From positions 1 to 64,000 of the forward strand of contig QCJX01000003.1 in the NCBI GenBank assembly GCA_003215725.1: DNA of 64,000 nt. Reading direction: 5' to 3'. Each line of letters opens with the position of its first letter. The stretch's first letter is position 1. Made by a program: the position numbers and the translations under genes. Below, in pieces: positions 51,103-59,151 of this stretch. This DNA is from Prochlorococcus sp. AG-409-I11. Its GTDB lineage: Bacteria > Cyanobacteriota > Cyanobacteriia > PCC-6307 > Cyanobiaceae. Under the pieces are notes generated by a model. That model did no database searches, was not told the DNA's origin, and saw nothing but the letters and a program-made list of their open reading frames with translations.

Positions 51103-52194
51103 ATGTTAAAAGCTGGAATCGTTGGGCTCCCAAACGTTGGCAAGTCCACATTGTTTAATGCTCTTGTCGCCAATGCACAGGCTCAAGCTGCTAACTTTCC
51201 TTTTTGTACGATTGAGCCCAATATTGGCTCTGTATCGGTTCCTGACGACAGGCTAAGCCAACTTACCCAGTTAAGTTCTAGTAGAAATACAATCCCAACC
51301 AGGATTGAATTTGTCGATATCGCTGGTCTTGTTAAAGGAGCGAGTAAAGGAGAAGGACTAGGAAATAAGTTTTTGGCCAATATACGAGAGGTAGATGCAA
51401 TTGTTCATGTAATTCGTTGTTTTGATGATGAGGATGTAATACATGTATCTGGTTCAGTTGATCCTGTTAGAGATGCTGAGATTATTAATTTAGAACTTGG
51501 CTTTTCAGACTTGGCTCAGATAAGTAAGCGAAGAGATAGGTTGAAGAAAACGCTTCGCACTAATAAAGACTCTTTATTAGAGGACTCTGTACTGGAAAAA
51601 GTTTCTTGTGCTCTTGAAGAAGGTGGCAGTGCTCGTAATGTTGAATTAAATGAAGAAGAAAAACTTTTAATAAAACCTCTGGGTTTGTTAACTGCTAAAC
51701 CAATTATTTATGCTATTAATTTGAGCGAAAATGAATTAGCTCAAGGTAATGATTTCTCAAGTAAGGTTTCTGCACTTGCATCTAAAGAAGGAGCTGCGAG
51801 TGTAAAAGTTTCTGCACAGGTCGAATCTGAATTGATTGATTTGAATGAATCAGATAGGGATGATTATTTAGATGGTTTAGGAGTTAAGGAGGGAGGTCTA
51901 AAAAGTCTCATAAAAGCTACATATAGCCTTTTGGGGCTGCGGACTTATTTCACTACAGGGGAGAAAGAGACCCGTGCTTGGACTATTAAATCAGGCATGA
52001 CTGCTCCTCAGGCTGCTGGAGTGATACATACTGATTTTGAAAGGGGTTTTATTCGAGCACAGACAATCGACTATGAAAAACTGCTTCAAGCAGGATCATT
52101 GTCAGAAGCTAGGAATAAAGGTTGGCTTAGGAGTGAAGGTAAAGATTACGTAGTTAAAGAAGGTGATATCATGGAGTTCTTATTTAATGTATAA
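51103..52194 (+). CDS. ychF: Redox-regulated ATPase/GTPase YchF
   Basis: MLKAGIVGLPNVGKSTLFNALVANAQAQAANFPFCTIEPN; C-terminus DIMEFLFNV*. Confidence 0.96.
   Translation: MLKAGIVGLPNVGKSTLFNALVANAQAQAANFPFCTIEPNIGSVSVPDDRLSQLTQLSSSRNTIPTRIEFVDIAGLVKGASKGEGLGNKFLANIREVDAIVHVIRCFDDEDVIHVSGSVDPVRDAEIINLELGFSDLAQISKRRDRLKKTLRTNKDSLLEDSVLEKVSCALEEGGSARNVELNEEEKLLIKPLGLLTAKPIIYAINLSENELAQGNDFSSKVSALASKEGAASVKVSAQVESELIDLNESDRDDYLDGLGVKEGGLKSLIKATYSLLGLRTYFTTGEKETRAWTIKSGMTAPQAAGVIHTDFERGFIRAQTIDYEKLLQAGSLSEARNKGWLRSEGKDYVVKEGDIMEFLFNV
52174..52194 (+). repeat. 21-bp direct repeat, copy 1 (inside ychF 3' end)
   Basis: gagttcttatttaatgtataa, identical to 54739-54759. Confidence 0.95.
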
Positions 52195-52768
52195 AGATGC
52201 ATTCTTCTGCAAGGAATCTGATCCATTAATTAATTTAATTATTGAGGCATAATACGTCAACATTTAGTAAGGCTATGCCAAATCACTAGGCACGATGGAG
52301 GAGGGGACGACATCACGATTAACAATGCGAAAACTATGCCGATGCTGATGAGTTGCTAGAGGAGATCTAAGGGGATATGTGCTGTTCAGATGCTGATTAT
52401 GAGGACCATCCTTGTTACGAAATTGTTGAAGAGAAGGATTGATTGCTCATGAAATTATGCAATTTTGCGTGGAACGGAAAGGTTGTATCCCTTTCACCTC
52501 GCCCCACATCCAAAAGGTACAAATCAAAAGTATCTAAACGTGGGTGCATTTGGTTCGGTCTTCCGATTACAAAACTACGGCCTTCTAAATCATTATCAGC
52601 AACAGGCATTTCATTATTTGCTTTACTATTGAATTATGCGTAAGGGACTACTAACCACTAGTTACGTGCTGAAGGGATACAACACATCTTTCAGTGGTTA
52701 CTCAAGTGTTTGCAATATCGGAGTATTCACTCGTTTCTAACGCCAATTTTAACTAACAGGAGGAAATC

Positions 52769-52912
52769 ATGGTTTGGCAATTTCCACCCTTAGGAGCTTG
52801 CATAGGGCTTCTCTTGATTTCAATCGGAGTTGTTGTAGGGTTCGATATCCGTTTTAAGCCTGCTAGCCAAGATCACAATTTGAGATACAAAGAGCATCTT
52901 TATATGGTGTGA
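52769..52912 (+). CDS. Mini-ORF, single-TM protein (47 aa)
   Basis: Strong AGGAGG ribosome site; MVWQFPPLGACIGLLLISIGVVVGFDIRFKPASQDHNLRYKEHLYMV*. Confidence 0.65.
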   Translation: MVWQFPPLGACIGLLLISIGVVVGFDIRFKPASQDHNLRYKEHLYMV

Positions 52913-53237
52913 CTATTTTCACAATTGAGGATATCTCATGAAAAGATGTCACTCAAAATCTTGAATAGTGACAGAAAGGAAATAAGCCTAATCAGAATAA
53001 AGTTACTTTTAAATATATTTAGTTATCATATCTGCCAAACTAAGCAATATATAAGTTGTTTAATATGAGCATATCTTATGCTTAAGGAAAGTTATAAATC
53101 ATTGCAATAACTAGCAGCTAAGCACCAATTGGATCTAACTAAATCTGCTACGGCAAACCGAACCGTCATATTGCGTAATACTTCTGTTACAGTTCTTTAC
53201 AGCTCAAATTTTTTGGGCGTGACCTTCTCTTCTTCTC

Positions 53238-53378
53238 ATGAAAAACTCTGATCAACTCGATGCAATTGCTAATCCTCGTCTTGCCGAGCGTCTTAATGGC
53301 TGGGCAGCAATGATGGGGTTTTGGGCTTTAGTTGGCGCTTATGTATCAACAGGGCAAATTATTCCTGGAATTGTTTAA
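53238..53378 (+). CDS. hli: High-light-inducible protein (Hli/ELIP-like, 46 aa)
   Basis: MKNSDQLDAIANPRLAERLNGWAAMMGFWALVGAYVSTGQIIPGIV*; ERLNGWAAMxGF signature; absent from ORF track. Confidence 0.95.
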   Translation: MKNSDQLDAIANPRLAERLNGWAAMMGFWALVGAYVSTGQIIPGIV

Positions 53379-53470
53379 ACGATGGAATTTAATCCTTTCA
53401 AGCCATTCAAGCAATTTATGCAAGGGATCTATAAGCGATCCAATTAACCCTCTTTCAAAATAACCCTAAA

Positions 53471-53644
53471 ATGAGCATTGGCACATTATTTCTAGCATCC
53501 CTCTCTACTGGAATCATTACCCAGGAAGAAATGGGATGGGTAACTAGAAATCAATCAGAGTTCTCTAGATGTGAACAAGCTACAGCTTTGAAACTTGGTC
53601 AATTAATAGATTCAGGTCAGCTCCAACTTGGATGCAGATTATGA
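53471..53644 (+). CDS. Mini-ORF (57 aa), hypothetical
   Basis: MSIGTLFLASLSTGIITQEEMGWVTRNQSEFSRCEQATALKLGQLIDSGQLQLGCRL*. Confidence 0.6.
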   Translation: MSIGTLFLASLSTGIITQEEMGWVTRNQSEFSRCEQATALKLGQLIDSGQLQLGCRL

Positions 53645-53686
53645 ATCTTGTAAATAGTAAATTCTAATGATTTTCATCTAATCAGT

Positions 53687-53869
53687 ATGACAACATCATC
53701 TCTAATATCTAATCAAGATCTCTTTAAAGATCGCCAATTCTTACGAACTGGATTATCTCTAAGTAGTTCATTGCTTTTGGCTCTAATTGGAATTGAGTTC
53801 TACTATCAATATCTTCATAATCCAGTAGTTCACATTTTCTTTCAAGCAAAAGGAATTTTCCTTTTCTAA
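53687..53869 (+). CDS. Small membrane protein (60 aa), hypothetical
   Basis: ORF track; one hydrophobic segment. Confidence 0.5.
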   Translation: MTTSSLISNQDLFKDRQFLRTGLSLSSSLLLALIGIEFYYQYLHNPVVHIFFQAKGIFLF

Positions 53870-53938
53870 TCAAAGAGTAATCACAATAAAGATTCTAAAA
53901 AGTTAAATCTAATTATTCTCAATCTACTAAAGATTACA

Positions 53939-54046
53939 ATGCCTGAAAAAATTTCTAATGCTCTAAGCTCACTATTTCGAGATTTAGTTGAATTCTCTTT
54001 CTTTTGTGTCATCGGCATAGGTGCTGGATCGATAGGTCTGTTATGA
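53939..54046 (+). CDS. Mini-ORF, small membrane peptide (35 aa)
   Basis: MPEKISNALSSLFRDLVEFSFFCVIGIGAGSIGLL*; ATGA overlap with the next ORF. Confidence 0.45.
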   Translation: MPEKISNALSSLFRDLVEFSFFCVIGIGAGSIGLL

Positions 54047-54144
54047 ATTTCATGTCGGTAATCACTTTCGTTTTTGCAGCTGCATTGTTTTATATCGCAG
54101 CATTTTTTGTAAGAGCTCTTTCAAGAAGAAGATCAACTAATTAA
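54043..54144 (+). CDS. Mini-ORF, small membrane peptide (33 aa)
   Basis: MNFMSVITFVFAAALFYIAAFFVRALSRRRSTN*; overlaps upstream stop by 4 bp. Confidence 0.45.
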   Translation: MNFMSVITFVFAAALFYIAAFFVRALSRRRSTN

Positions 54145-54196
54145 TTTCATTGCTTTTCTAATTCAAAAGATTTTCCTTTACCTTTTATTTACTGCT

Positions 54197-54373
54197 ATGT
54201 CTTTAGGTGAACTTCAATCGTCTGTAAATAGTTTTTCTGCATGGAAAGCAATTCTGTGGTGTTTTTATCCGATGGCTATTCTTGTTCTATTGGAATTGTT
54301 GGTACGACAAATTGATGATGACGATGATCAAGATGGAGGGAAGATGATTCCAGTTATGCAAGGCGCTCAGTAA
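54197..54373 (+). CDS. Mini-ORF, TM plus acidic tail (58 aa)
   Basis: MSLGELQSSVNSFSAWKAILWCFYPMAILVLLELLVRQIDDDDDQDGGKMIPVMQGAQ*. Confidence 0.6.
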   Translation: MSLGELQSSVNSFSAWKAILWCFYPMAILVLLELLVRQIDDDDDQDGGKMIPVMQGAQ

Positions 54374-54394
54374 AAAAGATCTTCAAGTATTGAT

Positions 54395-54631
54395 TTGACC
54401 TTTTTTCTTATAATTAATCCTCATCAAACATTTGAATACGCCCATCAAGGAGGCTCGCAAGAACCAATGGCACTGGCCTCACATAGGAAACAGAAGATTT
54501 ATTTAGCAGCAACCATGGGATATGGGCTTGGTTCAGATGATCCAGAAGAGGTCGCTTTCTACAACAAAATCAGAGAAGAGATGAGAGAAGACAAGAAAAA
54601 CAGGAATATGGGTATCGTTAGAGAAGATTGA
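54395..54631 (+). CDS. Small charged hypothetical protein
   Basis: ORF track; likely start at internal MALASHRKQKIYLAATMGYGLGSDDPEEVAFYNKIREEMRED. Confidence 0.5.
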   Translation: MTFFLIINPHQTFEYAHQGGSQEPMALASHRKQKIYLAATMGYGLGSDDPEEVAFYNKIREEMREDKKNRNMGIVRED

Positions 54632-54738
54632 TGCAGCAATGGTTTCTTATCTACTTTGTTTTAACCCTTGTCGAACGGGTCTAACTTAGGTCTAGCTTCA
54701 AAATTTGCTTCTAATCGCAGTTATGGTTTGATGTAATA

Positions 54739-54759
54739 GAGTTCTTATTTAATGTATAA
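54739..54759 (+). repeat. 21-bp direct repeat, copy 2 (remnant ychF 3' end)
   Basis: gagttcttatttaatgtataa; in frame it reads DVIEFLFNV*, compared with DIMEFLFNV* in ychF. Confidence 0.9.
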
Positions 54760-55138
54760 CAATCCTGATGCAGGAATGGATTTGCTAGGTTAAACCAAGT
54801 GCTAAGCGTTTGTCTTACCTTTAATCTACCTCTGGTCTACCCTCTTGTTTGCCAGAAACCGCTGCAATGAATGATCTTATGGAGTACGTTTTGAATGTTT
54901 GAAAATTACGAATTTGACGACTTATTGAGAACGATTATTTCTCTTTAATTAACAGAGTTTATTTAGCCAAATAAAAGATCTATACAAAGGAGATTATGAA
55001 TCATTTAACTGCCACCTATATCGATTTGATCCAGACCATTGGCATCTTGGTGATTTTTGGTGTTACTGCTTATGCGGTTTAAAAGATGCTGCTTACAGTT
55101 GAGCACTGGGTTGAGATAGTCGACGTGAGGGTTGAGGC

Positions 55139-55237
55139 GTGAGTATGCTTAACACCTATCTACTGGTTGATGGGAGCTTGATGCTCGTTGGCTTGCCACT
55201 ACTTCTGATTTGGGTAGGTATAAAAGCAGCAAAGTGA
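55139..55237 (+). CDS. Mini-ORF, small membrane peptide (32 aa)
   Basis: GTG start; (V/M)SMLNTYLLVDGSLMLVGLPLLLIWVGIKAAK*; stop overlaps the next ATG. Confidence 0.4.
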   Translation: MSMLNTYLLVDGSLMLVGLPLLLIWVGIKAAK

Positions 55238-55368
55238 TGATCAAGTCTGAACGAAACTTTGATGACGACTCTTATGACGAGGTAGAAGAACGCCTCAGGT
55301 ACCAGGATCCAGACGAAGAAGATAGTGTTTACTTTCCTGTTGAGGAGTCAAAACCTCCGCATTACTAA
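55237..55368 (+). CDS. Mini-ORF, acidic peptide (43 aa)
   Basis: MIKSERNFDDDSYDEVEERLRYQDPDEEDSVYFPVEESKPPHY*. Confidence 0.45.
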   Translation: MIKSERNFDDDSYDEVEERLRYQDPDEEDSVYFPVEESKPPHY

Positions 55369-55535
55369 TGGAGATTTCTACTATGTAAACCGTGGGTTGA
55401 TGATTTCAACCATTAGGAAGACAGTCAATTGTTCGAGCATCTTTTGTCTTAGAGGATTGAGGCGAGTTCCTAAAAGCGACTAATAAATACAACTCATGAA
55501 GGAAGGTATCAATTGCCTTTGACTTTAAGAAATTA

Positions 55536-56450
55536 TCAGAAATGAAAAGTGGTTTTCATTAACTATCATTTACGTCATCTACTCCATCTTTCTCAATGGC
55601 GAAGATTGCTGTGATGTGGTCGCTTTCAGCTATTAAATAGTAGTTGCCCAAAGCTATTGGATAGTAGTGATACCCAGAACCATTTCTATGGCCTTCGTCT
55701 GTGCCATAAGGAATACCTACCTTATTACTTTCAGTGCAGAAAACATTTCATATCACTCCAATTGAATATGTGTTTTCATCTTCAATGTTGCTAGCGTCAT
55801 TTTTCTTTTCAGGAGTTTTCTATCCCATGCCAGCATTAAGAGAAATGCCATTGTCCAGCTCGTTTTTAGCACTAACTCCTCAAGAGTCATAATCGTCTGC
55901 TTCGGTAGAATCGGTGGTATTACCACGATCAGCTCAGGTGTATGCAGCTGCAATTGTGAGATTGTTTACAACCCATGTAATTTGTGCAGTGACATTGTCC
56001 GATCCTTCCTCAATTAGAACCCCTTTAGATGCTGCATCTCCATCTTCAGAAACAAAGAGACGTGATGTGCTCAATTGATTTTGTGAGTATGTAATACCTG
56101 CTACAGCACCTATTGCTTTGCTATATGCAAAGCATTGGATTCAGCATGGTTAAAAACATTCAAAATGGAATTACTTGGATAAGAACTGGGACATGCTTCA
56201 AGCAGATCATCTTGCCGAAGCTTTGGCCCAACTGTTGAGTTGAAGTTCTCTCCAATAGGAGATTGGTAAAAAGCACGGTGGAGACTTAACGCATTAATAC
56301 AGTTAAAAGCTGTATCCAAGAGTGCACAATGCCCATCATCACAAATGGATCCATGTAATTTAAGCTTCCTGTAAGAACAACGGTTTTCAATAAATACTTG
56401 CCAGTGAAGCTTGTATACGCCATTAGCTTGGTGTCGTAGTTAGCGCTCCT
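55536..56450 (-). pseudogene. Degraded cyanobacterial beta-barrel porin (SomA-like)
   Basis: Minus strand: YDTKLMAYTSFTGKYLLKTVVLTGSLNYMDPF / (frameshift) LDTAFNCINALSLHRAFYQ...SQNQLSTSRLFVSEDGDAASKGV...AAYT*ADRGN...DYDS*GVSAKNELDNGISLNAGMG*KTPEKKN...YSIGVI*N...IFAIEKDGVDDVNDS, then KTTFHF* after an apparent 1-nt deletion. Confidence 0.85.
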
Positions 56451-56601
56451 TTGTATTTTGATGAATTCTTTATTTACATTTCTAATGATAAAACTTGATT
56501 GCAATCAATACAGATATCATCATAAGTATGAAAATTTGTCTTACTCATCTGCTACATGAGACTTAGATAATAAAAAAACTTTGTGTATATTTATAATTAA
56601 C

Positions 56602-56832
56602 TTATTTTGATTTTAAAAGATACACATGATCTTCAAGTGACTTTAACCTTTCTTCGAACAACAGTAATTCATTTGAATCAATTGATTCAAATGAATTGTT
56701 CTGAATCATTTCTTTCTCTAATATTTCGGTTACAAAAGTTGTTAGGTTTTTCCCAGATTTAATTGCAGCTCTTTTTAAATCTCTTAGTAAATCAGGCGAG
56801 ATATTGATATTCAATTGAGTTCTTTTGCTCAT
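56602..56832 (-). CDS. Ribbon-helix-helix (CopG/Arc-like) protein
   Basis: RTQLNINISPDLLRDLKRAAIKSGKNLTTFVTEILEKEM. Confidence 0.75.
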   Translation of the reverse strand: MSKRTQLNINISPDLLRDLKRAAIKSGKNLTTFVTEILEKEMIQNNSFESIDSNELLLFEERLKSLEDHVYLLKSK

Positions 56833-57098
56833 TGCAGACCAAAGAAGTACTTGAAATAATCATAGCTTAAATTCTGGGTAAGAACGAAGTCTGTTTGCTT
56901 CTGCTTGCGAGACACACGGGCACAGTTGCGCAAATGCAATCAATCCATTCATGGATGAAAGGATTGATTTTGGCCTATGTATTTTCCTTATATTGCTCTT
57001 GTTTTGTTTTCTTAGGAAAACAATTGACATGAAAGGCTTTTGTTTCTGATTTTTACTTTAAAAGATAATGTTATTATCATTAAGGTTATATTATCTAT

Positions 57099-57482
57099 GT
57101 GACTGATTTTAAAGACACTATAACCGACCCGGTTGTTATAAAATTTTTAGAAGCAGATCAATTGCTTAGGGAAGTTGATGGAGTTGGAGGAACTATATTT
57201 AATGCAGAAGCAATAGGCTGTTTTTTTTACATTGCTTCTCATGAAGGATGTAATAAGCAAGCAATGGAGAAGGCTTTGAATATGTCGACAGCTTCAGGTA
57301 GTCGAAACACTGATCTGTTAAGTAAAAACCATAGACTAAAGACGCCAGAAGGTAATCCACGCCCTGGGCTTGACTTGATTGTCAAAAAAACAGATCCTTC
57401 TAATAGAAGAAGACAAATCCTTTTCTTAACGGTTAAGGGCATAAACCTTATTAAAAAATTTAAGAGTGTTCTTTATGACTAA
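57099..57482 (+). CDS. MarR-like winged-helix protein
   Basis: 127 aa; IFNAEAIGCFFYIASHEGCNKQAMEKALNMSTASGSRNTDLLSK ... RRRQILFLTVKGINLIKKF. Confidence 0.6.
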   Translation: MTDFKDTITDPVVIKFLEADQLLREVDGVGGTIFNAEAIGCFFYIASHEGCNKQAMEKALNMSTASGSRNTDLLSKNHRLKTPEGNPRPGLDLIVKKTDPSNRRRQILFLTVKGINLIKKFKSVLYD

Positions 57483-58176
57483 AACTGTGCCTTTTGATCC
57501 CTGAAGTGGTGATATTTTTTACTAAAATTCTATGGTTACAAGTTAGGTTATTTCTTCAGGCAATGATAATTATTCGAATGATTGATTAATTGCAGCTTTT
57601 GGATGAGGCTTTTAGACAAACTTTTAGTTGTTGAATGGAATTTTTATGATGCAACTAATTTTATGGGAACGTTGCATGATTGACGCTTCATTGCGAGAAA
57701 AAGTTTTTATCGTTATGGTAATTTGTTTAAAACTTCTATATATGGATAGTCAATAGTTTTTTATTCAGGGTATTAAGACTATAAATGATCTTCTATCTCA
57801 ACATGAGCCGATTGGAGTTTGGTAGCCAAACAGTGTAAAGCTACTACTATGTAGGCTTTTATTTGGAAATCGAAATGGGGACGCTCATGGAACTCGAAGA
57901 AGTGTCAAAGCAAAATCATATTCTTCACCTCTGCTTCTTCGCTACAGCAATGGAATTATAAATATGGCTGTTGCCTTGATATTAGTGTTGAAGGCTACTC
58001 AAACATCGATTATTTTGAACTATAGGATGCGATCCTTTAGTTTTTCTGAAATCGCTTCTACGGTTTTGGATATGAACGGTTCGGATTACGATGATTTGTT
58101 CAGACTTAAAAGCTATAACAAATACAGGTATTTATAGCCATTGTCTTTTTGTTTTTTGTGATTAGAAAAGAGTTAG

Positions 58177-58250
58177 GAGTCAAAGCACGATAGGAACAAA
58201 AAAATAAGTGCTTGACTCAAAGGGCGGGATCGAAATACCCCGCCCTTCTT
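58177..58250 (+). ncRNA. Candidate structured RNA, copy B, ending in a rho-independent terminator
   Basis: Hairpin GAGTCAAAGCAC (58177-58188) / GTGCTTGACTC (58208-58218), then terminator stem AAGGGCGGG (58220-58228) / CCCGCCCTT (58239-58247). Related to copy A near 5 kb. Confidence 0.5.
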
Positions 58251-58380
58251 AATTATTTAACAGCAAATGATTATGTGTTAAACGCAAAACAGTTATACTT
58301 TTCGATTCTATTCTTCATGCTTTATTAGACTTATTGAACCAATCCAGGAGCTAGTAAGCATGCAATTATATTCCTTTTAA

Positions 58381-59001
58381 CTAACTTTTAGTGCTTGATT
58401 TAAGTCCAAAGAGAGAAGCCTTCCACCAGAATCTAACCCAGCAGGCAATACCTATAAATTTAAACCCTTCCTCAAATAACTGTACTATTTCATAACTAAT
58501 TGGCAAGGCAATTTGAACTTTATCACTTAAGATAGAAAGACCTAGAAGTAATGATGCGGCAAGAAATGCAATTTTATCAATTCTTAGTAGTAAATTTCTA
58601 AAACGTAATAGTAGGAATAATGCTAATAATGCATAACTTATGTAGAGGAAGTCCTGTCCAAGATAACGATCATGAAGTAAAAATAAATCATCTAGACATA
58701 GAAGAGTTGAAAAAATACTTCCGATTACGAGTAATTGATTGGATCGCCGGTCTACAACTAATCCTGATAAACATGTAAAGCTACTTATTGCGGCTGCTGT
58801 TGCCCAAAGCAATATTCCAATATTTGAAACCATCCCGACCCCTGGAGGCTTTTCACAGGTTTGTAGTAGATCGCGTAGGACCAATATTGGTTCAATTCCT
58901 GCTTGTATTGAGAACCCAACTATTAAGCAATATGCAATGAGCGATGGAAGTATTGCAAAAGTGAAAAGACTGATTAAAGGTTGGTACCTTTTTGTTCTCA
59001 T
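58381..59001 (-). CDS. Polytopic membrane protein, unknown function
   Basis: 206 aa; conserved-looking LDDLFLLHDRYLGQDFLY and EEGFKFIGIACWVRF. Confidence 0.6.
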   Translation of the reverse strand: MRTKRYQPLISLFTFAILPSLIAYCLIVGFSIQAGIEPILVLRDLLQTCEKPPGVGMVSNIGILLWATAAAISSFTCLSGLVVDRRSNQLLVIGSIFSTLLCLDDLFLLHDRYLGQDFLYISYALLALFLLLRFRNLLLRIDKIAFLAASLLLGLSILSDKVQIALPISYEIVQLFEEGFKFIGIACWVRFWWKASLFGLKSSTKS

Positions 59002-59151
59002 GATTAATTTTTCTCTAAATCTTATTTTGAAGCTATTTGGATGGGATTATGTCAATAGTAAAATAAATCCACAAATCCAGATTTTTCTATCTTGACTTTT
59101 TTGTTCTTTAATCCTCTTATTCTCTATTAATTGCTAATTTAAGCATCTTTT

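Noticed and set aside
52415-52643. Opposing ORFs of 64 aa (minus) and 66 aa (plus)
   Set aside because: Fully overlapping on opposite strands, no recognised domain; left unannotated.
55559-56130. Four in-frame stops in the porin considered as stop-codon recoding (UGA=Trp)
   Set aside because: One of the four is TAG, frameshifts are also present, and the other genes in the window use TGA as a genuine stop (e.g. sxtK-like, the mini-ORFs).
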